Position numbers and translations under genes: made by a program. A DNA stretch of 64,000 bases from Gordionus sp. m RMFG-2023 (taxonomy: Eukaryota; Nematomorpha; Gordioida; Chordodea; Parachordodidae). The notes beneath the pieces were generated by a model. The model saw only the letters and a program-made list of their open reading frames with translations, did no database searches and had not been told where the DNA came from. Of the stretch, positions 1 through 11,994 are shown in pieces; the stretch's first letter is position 1; each line of letters starts with the position of its first letter. The stretch covers positions 27,141,120-27,205,119 of the forward strand of contig NC_088778.1 of the NCBI RefSeq assembly GCF_954871325.1. The letters are read 5' to 3'.

Positions 1-142
1 TTACGTTATATTATAATTCCATCAACTTTCTTAAAATATATTTTACATAAGAGATCACACCATAATAAAAGGAAATAAAAGATTATTATAAATTATATTT
101 CGACATTTTCATTGGTGATATATAGAAGAATGCAGAATACTA

Positions 143-337
143 AATGTTAAACGGCTCATTATTAAAAAAGACTGGCCCAATATTTTAGCCAAATAAATAT
201 TATGCAAGCCTAGGGATTTAGCTCCTAGATGCTAGTAAAGTTTGGACATCTATTAATGGAACCTCGGGCTTGCATAATATTATTTTGACTAAAATTTTAT
301 ATTAAAATTGGCAAAATAGAGTGGTTTAACAACACTA
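143..337. mobile_element. hAT-type MITE, family A (TIR TAGTGTTGTTAAACGGCTC)
   Basis: About 195 bp. Left end TGTTAAACGGCTC, right end GTTTAACAACACTA, with an internal GCAAGCCT...GGCTTGC fold. Decayed copy of the family best seen at 9494-9709. Confidence 0.7.
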
Positions 338-1163
338 ATTTACTAAGGATCGAAAAAAAGTGGATATAGAACATTATGATAATCAGCCGACGATATATAG
401 CTTCAATTTTTTTTTTTTTACTATTACTGGATCCTAAATTTTTCTTCAACAATAAGAAAATATAATTAAATCAGTCAAGAATCTCCCAGATCAAAATATG
501 GGAGATCCAAATACCAGATCTAAGAAAATAGTTCTGACAAGACTCAGCGATATATTTTGCCGCTTTTAAATATTTGGATATAATTTAGGGAAGCAATATT
601 TCACTAATTACAAGTTACATTCAAAAAAAGGTAGCTAGTTATTGTATCTTATTTGTACAAAATAATTTTGCCAAAAATTAATCAAAGAGAATTTAAATAA
701 AGTACCACAATAAAATATTTATTTGCACTGAAAATAATATAACATCAACCAAAAAATATCATAAAATAACACAATACAATAATTAATTTTCATAAAATAT
801 GGGCTTAATAAATTATTGACATTATTAACAATAAACTATTTTCAAATGGGGATGTCTAAAAGATAAGCCTCCCTAAACTAAATAAATTATACAGGGGCAA
901 CTTGATGTAAATTAGATGTCCTTAATAAATAGTGATTTTAAATTTGGAAAATCATAATAAGATCTATTTAAATATTTTTAAAAATTAATCATATTCCAAA
1001 ATGTGGCTACTTTTTCTAAAGTAACTGCCAACTAGTTATAGTTATTTTATTATTTTTTAATCAAAATTTATCTAATTAATTTTACAGCAATATTATATAT
1101 ATATTATACACACAATAAATCGTTCAATAAACAGTGAAATTAAATTATTTTTATGAAAGAGAT

Positions 1164-1459
1164 ATATCAGACGCCTGCAGATTGTATACTATCTACACGG
1201 CCCTGACCGGGCTTTATATTTTCAAGAAACAAATCTCGGCCCGACCAGGATTTAAAAAAAAAATATATTATACATTCATTTTTAATTTTTATAGCTAATA
1301 ATGGCGATTTAAAATATACGGTTGTAAATTATATGGTCCGGTCCGGGTATTTTTTTTTAAAAAATTATTATTTAGGGCCAAGCACGGGTGTATTTAAAAA
1401 AAAATTAAAATATAACCCGGCTCTGTACCAGAGCCGGGCCGGGCCTGCAGGTTTCTGAG
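1164..1459. mobile_element. hAT-type MITE, family B (CCTGCAG ends, GGCCCGG-rich)
   Basis: Ends TCAGACGCCTGCAG and CCTGCAGGTTTCTGA, with GGCCCGG/CCGGGCC-rich AT-spaced interior. Flanks GAGATATA and GATATATA look like an imperfect 8-bp target duplication. Confidence 0.55.
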
Positions 1460-2077
1460 ATATATAAACATTTTTTAGAACTACATTCCAAAATATGCAT
1501 TTATTTTTATTTAACTAGTTATTACAACACTAGTAAATATTAAAAAAAATTTATACTACATTCGATATATTTTACCGAAGGAATCCACAATAATGTTTTA
1601 ACCCCCCCCCCCCCCTATTGTTATTTTAAATTTATTGTATCTTTCAAAATTTGCAATAAAATAAAGTAATTTCAGGATTAAGTAGTTTCATCTTAAATGT
1701 CAAAATTTAGGATCTTAGCCATTATTAGATTAAGTTTTTCGGCTCATCGATCTCTTATTTTATTTTAAAAAAAATAGAAAATTTTCCTATTTTTGGGTTG
1801 ATTAAACTTCAAAAATCAATATGATTTCAGGAATGCAACTTTTTTTAATATATCGAGGAAAATAAAAGAATAATTTCCTATATTTTAAAAGAGATTTTAA
1901 TCCCCTAACCTTTGATGTTTTTGTTCCAGTTCTTAGATTTTATCCGGTTATGGCTTTCCAAATTCTCATTTTTAGAGAAACCCCCAAAAAATGATTGCCT
2001 TAATATGAAAAATCATAATATATATTTATTTTCCGAAATAATTGTTCACAACACCACCAAGTAGATCTCTTCGAACT

Positions 2078-2240
2078 AGTGTTGTTATAAAGCCAGATTT
2101 GGATCGATTTTTAAAACGGCCTGGCAAATAAATGTCCAAGTATTTCTGACAGCTATGTGCAAAATCTTTAGGGCTTACATAATGTTATTTTAGTTATAAT
2201 CTTAATCTGGCCATTTTTTTAAATCGACCTACAACACTAC
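2078..2240. mobile_element. hAT-type MITE, family A, short copy
   Basis: Ends AGTGTTGTTATAAAGCC and CTACAACACTAC. The flank TTCGAACT is repeated exactly on both sides, consistent with an 8-bp hAT target duplication. Confidence 0.75.
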
Positions 2241-2638
2241 TTCGAACTAACCCAAACCCACATTTATCGTTAAATTAGAATATAAAATAAATTATGCCAA
2301 GACATTATATTACTACTAAATTTTTTACAAATTTTTTTTTTTTTAATTTGCTGAAATAAAATCAACAAAAACGTTTTTAAAAGTAAAAAAAAAATAATAA
2401 TTTCTTTCTAAAAAAAAAATAAAAATATACAATATAACATTAATAAAAGACGCCGATTTAAAGTAAAGTATTAAAAACTTAAAGAAATTTGATCGCTTCA
2501 AGGCCTTAAAAAAATGTTATTGATCTAGAAAAGTTAGTTAATTGAGGAAATTTAAATAAAATGAGAAATAATTGGTATATCCCCATATGGGATTTACATT
2601 TTTATTCTGATTTTCTAAGTTAGAAAATAAGTTTGGAC

Positions 2639-2983
2639 TTGAGGTCTGCAATGGGCGGGTTTTGACCAACAAGCCCGACCACTCGTTTTTTTTTGAAAAT
2701 TCCTGTCCGCCCAGACCCATGATAGTTTTTTTTTTATAAATTCATTCACCGACCCATTTATCTAAAAATTTTGTTTAACTTTCTCGATTATTTTATAATG
2801 GCTGCTGTGGCTATTTATAATTATTTATCTTAATGTATTTTTGATTGAATTTATAAAATAAGGAATATCATTAAATAAAATTCTGCATCGCTCGCCTAAT
2901 TTTTAAAATAATCTAAAAAGCCCGCTCTTGCCCGCTCGTAGAATTGGTGGGCAGGCTAAAAACCCACCCATCGTAGACCTCTA
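2639..2983. mobile_element. hAT-type MITE, family C (TIR TAGAGGTCTGCA)
   Basis: 345 bp with terminal inverted repeats TTGAGGTCTGCAATGGGCGG and its partner ending GTAGACCTCTA. The perfect 8-bp duplication GTTTGGAC lies at 2631-2638 and 2984-2991. The interior is rich in GGGCGGG/CCCGCCC. Confidence 0.85.
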
Positions 2984-3221
2984 GTTTGGACACAATTTTT
3001 TTTTAGTTTTTTTTTAAAAATCATATATTCATACATATGATAAATGATATCTTTAAAATCATGGTTTTATGAAAATCATCACATGAACATTTCGAAGATT
3101 TTTTTTTCGCCCAAAATTTTGAGAATAAATTTTTGAAAATCAACGATATTGAAAGATTTTCTTATAAAAAGATAAAGATTTTTTTAAAATTTGCTATTTC
3201 ATATCGTGAACGATTATTTTT

Positions 3222-3333
3222 ATGCTTCTCTTCTCTTCTTCTTCTCTTCTCTTCTCTTCTCTTCTCTTCTCTTCTCTTCTCTTCTCTTCTTCTTCTCTTC
3301 TCTTCTCTTCTTCTTCTCTTCTATTCTCTTCCA
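3222..3333 (+). repeat. (TTCTC)n microsatellite
   Basis: Near-pure pentanucleotide tract with a few TTC interruptions. The open frames seen through it are artefacts of the repeat. Confidence 0.95.
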
Positions 3334-3416
3334 AACTAAAGTATAACATTCAAGCAACGCATACAAAATTTATCGAGGCCTTAAATCCCCCACAAAAAAA
3401 AGATTTGTTGTTGAGA

Positions 3417-3720
<304 letters not shown>

Positions 3721-4183
3721 AAAGAAATAAATTAAAGAATTTTTTGGTGGTTATTTATTATATCAGAAATTGGTTTTAATAGTCTAAAATTTTTAACATA
3801 TATTTTATAAAGCAGATGCATTTATTGTCTGTAAATATATATTTTTTTAAAAAAATATGAGATATACAAAATATAATATATTGAATTTTTCTGGAGAACG
3901 GATATCGTTAAAAACTATATATAGAAAAAATAACGGAAAAAAAAATTATATTCTGAACTCGCCTTCTTCTCTAAAAAATTAAAAATTACCAAAAAGTTCA
4001 TTTGTGTGTTTTTTGTGTTTACATAATATTTTATTTTTTATTTAAAAAAAAAAATTAAAAAAATGTCAAATATTCGTTCTCTCCCTATAATATTTTTTTT
4101 AGGAGTGGCGTGTCCGGAAGGTGTCGTTTGACCTTTTAATTATATTTCATAAAAATCTACAAATATAAAATGATATCATTTAC

Positions 4184-4414
4184 TTCCCAAAAATTCGTAG
4201 GCCTTGACATCGATATCCTCTATTTTTGTATCGTAAATGTAACTGTAATTCAAATATATTTTTAACTCCGGAACGAATAACATATAAAATGGTTCTAATT
4301 TTGAATGTTTCCAATCGCATAAATTGTAAGAGGAGACGGGAAAGTATCTATAAAAAGGGCTTAAACCCCCGATTCCTGTCTTCGTTTGATTATATATGGT
4401 TTCACGATCGTAGC
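4184..4414 (-). CDS. SCARB/CD36-like exon, GTxG..PPF block
   Basis: A 231-nt exon whose phase matches the preceding exon exactly. It encodes YNQTKTGIGGLSPFYRYFP and LFVPELKIYLNYSYIYDTKI EDIDVKAYEF, comparable to CD36 INGTDAASFPPFVEK...[27 protein letters not shown]. Donor GTAAAT, phase 1. The next exon was not found. Confidence 0.68.
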
Positions 4415-6157
4415 CTTTTTTTTTAAATGTCCATTAAAAAGGTATATAAATATCATCTTTCTCTTACTCAAAGTCGTTTCTAAGACTTTTGGTGGCTCTA
4501 AACCAAAATGAATTTGACGGTCATATAAAAGAAACCTCCAATTTATTTCTTATAAGCAAATGATATCCATCAAAAATCCAAATCAAATCAAAAAACCAAA
4601 AAAAAGAAAATACAAATCAATGAACAAAAAATCCGGGATTGAGCGGCAAGGGGATAATTGGCAAACTAAGAGAGCTGAAACAATAGCTTTGTCTCCTTAC
4701 AAATTCAAAATAGGAAAAATTAAGGAAATCTGATCAGCCTATAACCGATATCTCAATAAAGCAAGAAGAGAGAAAAATGAATTCAATGAAAAAAGTGCTC
4801 TGATGGGCCACACACGAATTATCCGCCCATAATGCTTAGCTTATTTTTTTTGTTGTAATTTGATGATATTTATACCTAATAAATTGCCAATTTTATTCAA
4901 CAAATCTCATAAATGCATATTTTTTTGAAATCTTACCCGGGCATGAGGAATAATGGCAAAAAAAAAGTTATCGTCCGCCTAAATCTAAAATAGTGCCCAT
5001 ATTATAAAAGGAAGCTCTTTTTATTTTTATAGCCTAATATTTTATGCCCTTATATGATACAAATATTAAGCTAAAATTTTTACCCAAAAAAGCAAAGTTC
5101 TTGCCCAACCAGCCCCAGTCGCCCTTAAATACCCTTCCTTTTTAAGAAATAATCTGATTAACCCGAATCGCGAGTAGTCAAATGCTCAATTTAACCTATT
5201 TTTGCCAAAATAATATTATGCAAGCCTCGAGATTTCGTTAATCGATGTGTCCAAACCCTTCTACCACCTTTGAAGAAAATTTCGAGGTTTGCATAATAAT
5301 TTTTTGCTAAAATATTTGATTAACCGTTTTCAAAACTAGAGCCGTTTAACACTATAATAGAAGATAGCACTTATAATTTGGACCTATGTTAAATAGTCAT
5401 ACAAAAAGACGCTATCAATAAAAACATATATTTCATTTTAATTTTAACCATTAAATCACAATTAAAGGGAATAAATGATAATTATCTCTTAGTATATTTA
5501 AAAAAAAATATACCAATTTTATTTTATATATTTTAATAAATACCATTATATATATATTTTTTTAAAAATACAATTGGATCAAATCAACTATTTAAGAATG
5601 ACTTACTAACCCACTAATAAAGAAATAATTTTAAAAAAGTAACTAATAAATGAATCGATTCCAAGAAATTATTTATGTTCATTATATAATTAATTATTAC
5701 TAATATTTTATATTTTTTATAAAATTATACATTTGAGGTTTTTAATTATGAGGAATTTAGAAGTTGATTATATTCATAAAAATGCGCACTTTAATTTGAG
5801 CAGTCAAAACCAATCAGGCTGAAATTAGATAAAAAAAAAAATCGCGTTGCAGTGATAAAAATGCAACTTGGGGGAAGGGGAAGGAAGGAAGGAAGGAAGG
5901 AAGGAAGGAAGGAAGGAAGGAAGGAAGGAAGGAAGGAAGGAAGGAAGGAAGGAAGGAAGGAAGGAAGGAAGGAAGGAAGGAAGGAAGGAAGGAAGGAAGG
6001 AAGGAAGGAAGGAAGGAAGGAAGGAAGGAAGGAAGGAAGGAAGGAAGGAAGGAAGGAAGGAAGGAGGAAGGAAGGAAGGAAGGAAGGAAGGAAGGAAGGA
6101 AGGAAGGAAGGAAGGAAGGAAGGAAGGAAGGAAGGAAGGAAGGAAGGAAGGAAGGAA

Positions 6158-6220
<63 letters not shown>

Positions 6221-9200
6221 ATTTCTTATTTTAAAATATTCAACTCACTCTGCCACTGTCCATTATAATCAGCATTCCGCTCCTTCAAGCAGGTATATAG
6301 CGTAAATTTTTTGAAGGATTTGTCATATCTGGGATTGGGAAGTATGCCAAGTACATACATAAGGTTAAATTCAAAATTTTTGGATCCAATTACTGAGTCA
6401 TCGGATTTGTCATTGACATTAGTGTAATTCGTAGTTGTGTATTGTTGCGACATCACTCGTTCCATGTCATAGTTACTTTGGGTAAACCCAAAAATTATTT
6501 CGTTTAAACTTCGCATACCAAAAATGTTGCCTTCAGTTGTCTTATATATTTTTCTTACAGTATCAAGGCTTTTTAAGATGTGCATCATAGTTTCCTGGGT
6601 GTAGCGTGTGACTACAGCATTATTAGTTTTCGCTGTCAAATTTTGATAATAACTGCAATTTGGGAAGGATATAGAACAGTTCAACCTCATTGTCAATTTA
6701 TTTGCAGGTTTGTCAGTATCAAATGATATATTATCTGTGATCTTATAGCTGTCATTGTCGGTGGTTAAATTTTGTATTAAAGTGAAATTTAACGAACACA
6801 ATATACGATTTACTTTAAAGCTTAGAGAAGTGTCGTCAAATTTTGATTGAGATCCATATTTTTTATAATCAAGGACAAAATTTGTTAGGTTCAAATAAAT
6901 ATTTTTGCATCCCGCCGCCGTGAATAGGACACTTGAAGGTGTGGATAATCGTTCTTTGTTGACCTTTGCAGGAGTTGTATAGTCAGTCCTTGGATCATTG
7001 TAAAATTGATTCAATTCCATTATTTCTTCAATCAAGGAACTAATGTTTCCCATGATTGGTAATGAATCTTCCTTATAAGTAATCGTAAACATCTAAAATT
7101 AAAACATTTTGAAATTCGATTGGTATGATCAGACTATTTTAACTTAAATAATAAAATCTATACAAAAAAAAATACATTCTTTTAAACGATCAAGTTATGC
7201 TTTCATTGAATCTGCAAGTTCACAATATTAAGGTATAATATTTTAATCATAAAATATTTTAGGTGTAACGTAAAATTTAATTAAAACAAGATTACTGAAT
7301 AAAACGTGTTGGGTTTATCTGATATTTTGAAACAAGGAATGTGTATGAAGTTATTAAAGATCGGAAGTCTAGAACGAAAATCATCAGGATATTTGGTAAT
7401 ACAAGGTTAATAAATATCAGGCCCGGCTCGGAAATTTTTAAAATTTTGTTATTTGAATAATTTTAGCCCTATACTTAGCAAAATGTTTCAAAAATGCTAA
7501 ACGCTCAATTTCCAATTTTCCAACTGATGAAATGATTTTTTCCCAAAAATCGGCCCAACTATTTTAAGCTCGGCCCGAATATTTATGAGCATGCCAATTT
7601 TTGTTGGCTCCTCGTACCGGCCCTGCAGATCTTCGACGTGTATAATAAACTGCACGAAATTTTAACAATAACTGAATATATATGTATTTTTGTTAGGGTT
7701 GTCATATAAAAATCAATTTGATTTGAATCGCGATTCAAGTCGCCCCGATTTTTTTTAAAGAAAAATCAGTGATTTATAAATCAATATTTATAATAAAATT
7801 TTATATGTTAAATTTTTGTTAAAATACTCATCTAAAATAAGGAAAGATAAAGATTTGGATTATTTTAGAATTAAATAATTTTTGTACGAAAAGTACTAAA
7901 TTGCACTATAGTAATCATTACATATTGGATTAAAAAAAATTCCTAATTTATTTTTGCATTGTGTCAATTTTTGACATAATTAATTGTTATTTGAATAATT
8001 CGGATTTCAATGTAGTAGGAAATTATTTAATATTCTAAGAAAAAATAATTAGTTTTTGAAATTCAGGGCTGTGAGAAATCGGTTTTATTGAAATATTAGA
8101 ATAATGCAGTATAATTTGAAAAATAATATTATATTTGTTATTTAAAACTTTATAAGAGAATTATCATGATATCTTCCAAAAATGTTAAAATTGAAAGATG
8201 CCTAACTTTGACGGGGCATTATAACTTTTCATGTACGCGACATTGATATTTTAATTTTTATTGTTAAAAAAAATAATTAGTTTTCCTAAACGATTCCTTA
8301 GTTTGGAATACACTCCCATATGATAAAAATACGAAGCTGTTGATTGTTTTACTATGAATTAAATGGTCCTGTTAATTATCATTCATTTTCTTTAATTATT
8401 TCATCGAAAACATAATTTTATAAATTTCAACCCCCTGATATCGACTAGTTAAAATTTTTTAAAACACATATCATCAAATTTTTGATATTTTTGATTAAAA
8501 GTCGGATTTTCATTTGACAAAATATCAAATTAGCTCATGTGACTTATCAATATATATTTCATCAATAATTTCCTGACCAGATCTTCTGAAGCAATAACCT
8601 TTTACTTTACAAAGAAATATTATGCTAAGGTAAAATTTTTTTATGATGTATGATATTTTTCAATCAATAACTTCTCTAATTAAAATATTAGTATTTGGTA
8701 TAATCGCCATTTAAATATTTTAAAAAATCAATTTTTTCAAAGAAATCACAAATTTTGCCAACCCAAATTCTTGTAAATAACATGCATTAATTATAATGGT
8801 ATGTACATACCGTATCTTCTAAATTATATTTAATAAGAGAATTTGAGGTATCCATTACGATACTTGGCATATTTATATAAGATACTGTATCCGAAATAAA
8901 GGATACATTCACTTTCTTGTACTTTTCTACGAAATTAAGAGGACCTATTATTTGTGTCTGTCAAAAAAATAAAAATAAATGTTAGGATAGTATTATTATT
9001 CAAATAATTTATATATATAATAATTATTATGTGTTGTAGAGGTTTGGTTACGGTCAGACCCAAAGTCTAACCCGTAGGCTGGGCCAGGTTACATTTTTAT
9101 GAGTTGGGTGGGGCAAATCGTGATTGTTTGTAACTATTTATAATAGTTATTATCGAGGTGGAAAACTTTGGACTTGATTGAATAACTAATCTTCTAGTCC

Positions 9201-11274
9201 AAATCGTGTAAACAGATGATCTACCAAATTCTCATTAATAGAATGAGCAAAATATATAATGGATATACGATTCCAAATTTGGTTTCGTAAAGGTATCATG
9301 CATGGTATTATTTATAGAAAAAAGAAGTTAAATATATATTAGGCCCATCTTTTGTAAAGAAATCAATCATCCCTCTATAAATAATTAAAGGCCAGTATTC
9401 TTTGCTAAACGCTATAATTGCACCTGAGGTACATTGGTTGTATCAGTTTAAAGAAATGATTGGGTTATATTGGTTAGGTAATCCTATAAGAAGTAGTGTT
9501 GTTAAAAGGTTTGATTGATTTTTATAAACGGCTAATTCAATATTTTAGTCAGAAAAAGATTGTCTAAGCCTCAAGATTTCGCCTATAGAGGTCCAAGCCA
9601 TTGTGCCACCTATGATCAAAATTTTTCAGGCTTGCTTTATACTTTTCTGGATAAAATAGAGATAGCCGTTTTAAAAAATAGACTCAAATCGAGCCGTTTA
9701 ACAACACTAATAAGAAGGTACTATTCCTACCATGACAAACAAAGCACCAACTGTAGTGACATAGCCAGGATTTGTCTTGGGAAACCCCTATTTAAAATTT
9801 TGGCCACCTTAAGAGTGAAAAGCGATTGAAACTATTTATTCATAATAGTTTAACAATGTTTAGTACCTTATTGTATATTATTTCTTATTTGGTAGAGAAA
9901 GGAAAAAAATTATTTTAATCGAAATAAGAAAAAATCCAGAAAATGGCATGACGTCCGAATGGAAAATATAGAAGAATTAAATATCTAGTTGGCATAAGTA
10001 TTTAGTGATTAGTATTATTAATTCCTCAATCAGTTTTCCAAACTACAAAAAAGAAACCGAGTTATAAACTAAATGAATACTATGACATTGCGTTTAAGTG
10101 TGAAATCAGCCAAGTTTATGAAAGCGCTCAGTAACTTATGCCAAACCATTAAAAAGTGTTTATATTGTTTTAATCTGTTTGGTAGATGGTTTAAAATGGG
10201 GAAAAATAATTATTGGTAAGATAAGAAAAAAAAATTCCAAAATGTGTACCATACCATGGCAGAACGGAGGACATAAATTGTATATATTTAGAATAATAAT
10301 TAACGCCATACTTATTAATTCTACATTCAATTTCGCCGATTACAAAAAATCAACCTATTTATAATACAAATAAAGAATATTATCTTAAGCTTGAAGTCAG
10401 CCAAACTTCTGGAAGCATTGACTCTGAAATTTATGACAACGATTAGTGCGTGGTTTAAAGAAAAACGCAGTATTGGCGATATAGGAAAGAATTGACAAGA
10501 TTGGCATCTTGCTAGAACAAAAATTATAGAAGCATCGAATATTTGGGTGAAAACCAATATGTGATGCCTGACTTGTCTTACTAATTATAAATAAACAGAT
10601 TTATAGAAGTATTTGTTCTTTTCGTTCAATAAATATAGACCTAAAATAGTTAAAATTTTATATATCATATCGAGTTAGTAATTCATGCTTAGAATTACTT
10701 CACATCACATCGAATATAGATTTTTTTTATAAAAAATAGAATAAGATATTCCTAAAATGATTTTATAAAAATAAAAGTGAAAAATGAAGGTAGAGGTTTC
10801 ATCAATTTTAAAGAAAAACAATTTTTCTTCTAGATATCAATATAAAAGCAATGGCACCCGACACCCGCATCTAATAAGTTTTGTTTTGTGCAGCGATATT
10901 AATGATATGCACGATTGAGATAACAAAAAACAATGATAAAAATATTTTATTTTTTTAACAACGATTTTATTTATCCATTACTCTAAGATTTGTTGCCATC
11001 TCATCCGGATTCGTAATATTCCATAAATATATTGAGGTATAAATTGGATCATAATTACTATCAATAACCTGTACATTATTTTATTTTTTACAATAAAATC
11101 ATACTCAACATTTACCCATTCATGATATTCTGGATGTTCCTTGAAATTTACACACTGGTTTGAAAGAACATATCTCCAGATATAGTTTGGAAACCCAAGG
11201 CCTACCAACAATGATATAGCGAATATAAATAGGGACCATAAAAATACACCAACTATAAGAATGATCCCTGGCAT
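4184..11274 (-). CDS. CD36/SCARB-type scavenger receptor gene, partial (gene span)
   Basis: Membrane glycoprotein family that binds lipoproteins, fatty acids and other ligands, with two membrane segments and a large extracellular domain. Recognised exons give the N-terminal membrane segment, the GPLNFVEKYKKVNVSFISDT block, the FGMRSLNEIIFGF block (family: xxTVxELLWGY), a FTLYT...NGQW block (family: FTVYTG...WNG) and an ELKIYLNYSYIYDTKIEDI block. The C-terminal disulfide region and second membrane segment are not seen at coordinates below 4184. The connection between the first two firm exons is also uncertain, so this is not a complete model. It lies about 4.2 kb downstream of the DDHD1 stop, in the same orientation. 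Confidence 0.78.
5193..5358. mobile_element. hAT-type MITE, family A, decayed
   Basis: Has the family core TATTATGCAAGCCTCGAGAT...GAGGTTTGCATAATA and right end GAGCCGTTTAACACTATA. The left end is worn. It lies in the SCARB intron 4415-6248. Confidence 0.65.
5869..6219 (+). repeat. (GGAA)n then (GAAA)n microsatellite
   Basis: About 290 bp of GGAA units with one single-unit slip near 6064, grading into GAAA. On the minus strand it is a CCTT pyrimidine tract starting about 20 nt after the donor of the large SCARB-like exon. Confidence 0.97.
6249..7092 (-). CDS. SCARB/CD36-like exon with large glycosylated insertion
   Basis: An 844-nt exon, acceptor AATTTTAG at 7094-7093 and strong donor GTGAGT. 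The C-terminal half carries MMHILKSLDTVRKIYK, GNIFGMRSLNEIIFGF, NFEFNLMYVLGILPN and FTLYTCLKERNADYNGQW, following the family order (TVxELLWGY; FGLFxxxN; FTVYTGxxxxxxxxxWNG). Before these lies about 140 residues not expected in CD36, with roughly nine N-x-S/T sequons and four Cys (see findings). A (GGAA)n tract begins about 20 nt past the donor. Confidence 0.82.
7093..8810 (-). other. SCARB-like gene intron, no gene seen
   Basis: AT-rich. The only structure seen is a family-B-like MITE remnant at about 7421-7630 (GGCCCGGCTCGG... CGGCCCTGCAGATCTTC). Confidence 0.6.
8811..8957 (-). CDS. SCARB/CD36-like exon, GPLNFVEKY block
   Basis: A 147-nt exon, phase 0 to 0, bounded by TTTGACAG and GTATGT. 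It encodes TQIIGPLNFVEKYKKVNVSF then ISDTVSYINMPSIVMDTSNS. Compare the family consensus (E)xGPYVYREYREKxNVxFxxNDTVSYxxxxxxxFDPEKS. Too short to stand out as an open frame. Confidence 0.85.
9494..9709. mobile_element. hAT-type MITE, family A, best-preserved copy
   Basis: 216 bp. Starts TAGTGTTGTTAAAAGG and ends GAGCCGTTTAACAACACTA, with the perfect 8-bp duplication ATAAGAAG at 9486-9493 and 9710-9717. This duplication identifies the family as hAT-derived. Confidence 0.88.
9885..10460. repeat. Diverged tandem duplication, about 290-bp unit, two copies
   Basis: Copy 1 begins near 9885 (ATTTGGTAGAGAAAGG) and copy 2 near 10177 (TTTGGTAGATGG). Both run through AATAAGAAAAAA..CC, ...TTAATTC..CA.TCA, and GTGAAATCAGCCAAGTTTAT / TTGAAGTCAGCCAAACTTCT. 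Identity is low, so the duplication is old. No gene family recognised. Confidence 0.55.
10597..10640 (-). CDS. Possible SCARB/CD36-like exon 2 (44 nt)
   Basis: Bounded by TATTTTAG and GTTTAT. It encodes LYLLNEKNKYFYKS, reminiscent of the family's FYxFNVTNPxEF segment, which should lie between the two firm exons. Its 3' phase fits the next exon, but its 5' phase (2 nt needed) fits neither favoured donor of exon 1. Speculative. Confidence 0.28.
11105..11274 (-). CDS. SCARB/CD36-like exon 1, N-terminal membrane segment
   Basis: Starts at ATG 11274 (A at -3). It encodes MPGIILIVGVFLWSLFIFAI then SLLVGLGFPNYIWRYVLSNQ, a hydrophobic membrane segment, then VNFKEHPEYHEWVNV, which aligns with the CD36 segment VVLEEGTIAFKNWVKT. 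The open frame runs to 10978, but homology stops near HEWVNVE. The end drawn uses a GTATGA donor; GTAAAT 11 nt earlier is equally possible. Confidence 0.65.
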
Positions 11275-11994
11275 GGTCTCTCTAATTAATCGACATAACG
11301 AGCGTTAAATATAAATGATTATTTAACACGTGTAGATCACATGTAATTTGTCTGTTTATTCGACGATTAAAAAATAAAATTTAAACTTGGAAAATTCATA
11401 AATAATTTTAAAAAATTTCATATTTTCAAAATTATTTTTAGGATGAAGTATTATCTTTTTAGATTTATCGATTTTTTTTCATTTGAAATATTAATGTAAA
11501 AAGAAATAATCAAAGGTATTTTCTTTGACGTCATTGAATATATAACTCACTTTTTATCAACATTTTGTAACGAAATGATGATTAAGATAAAGAAAAAAAA
11601 ACGATCCATCTAATAATAAACTTAATAAATATTTGGATAATATGTTTAGACACCAAGGCAATCTGATTATTAAATAGTATATTCAAGGTTTATAAGGAAA
11701 GGTTTTCAAATGAGCATTTGAAAGTTTTTTTTCCCAAAAAATCTTTGAAGACATAAAATTGAATATTTATCAAGAGACCCCCAGCCCGAATTTTAAAAAT
11801 CGGACGGTCCTGAATTTCTTAATTCGATCCGACCCGAGTTTTGTACCGGATATCTTAAAAAAATTTTCCGCCCCCGGGTTTTTTAAATAGATTTTCCGCC
11901 TGGATTTCTTTTAAGAAAAAATTTACACGATAAAGGCGTGCAAATTTTTTCTACGGGCTTGGCTTTTAAAAAGATTAAAATAAACTTTGGCATT

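Noticed and set aside
4226-4426. 66-residue plus-strand frame
   Set aside because: Antisense shadow of the SCARB-like exon, which matches the CD36 family in the minus frame.
5852-6305. Lys/Glu/Gly-Arg repeat proteins in two frames
   Set aside because: Translation of the GGAA microsatellite in an intron.
10327-10557. 76-residue minus-strand frame between receptor exons
   Set aside because: No similarity to CD36 family segments; overlaps the old tandem duplication.
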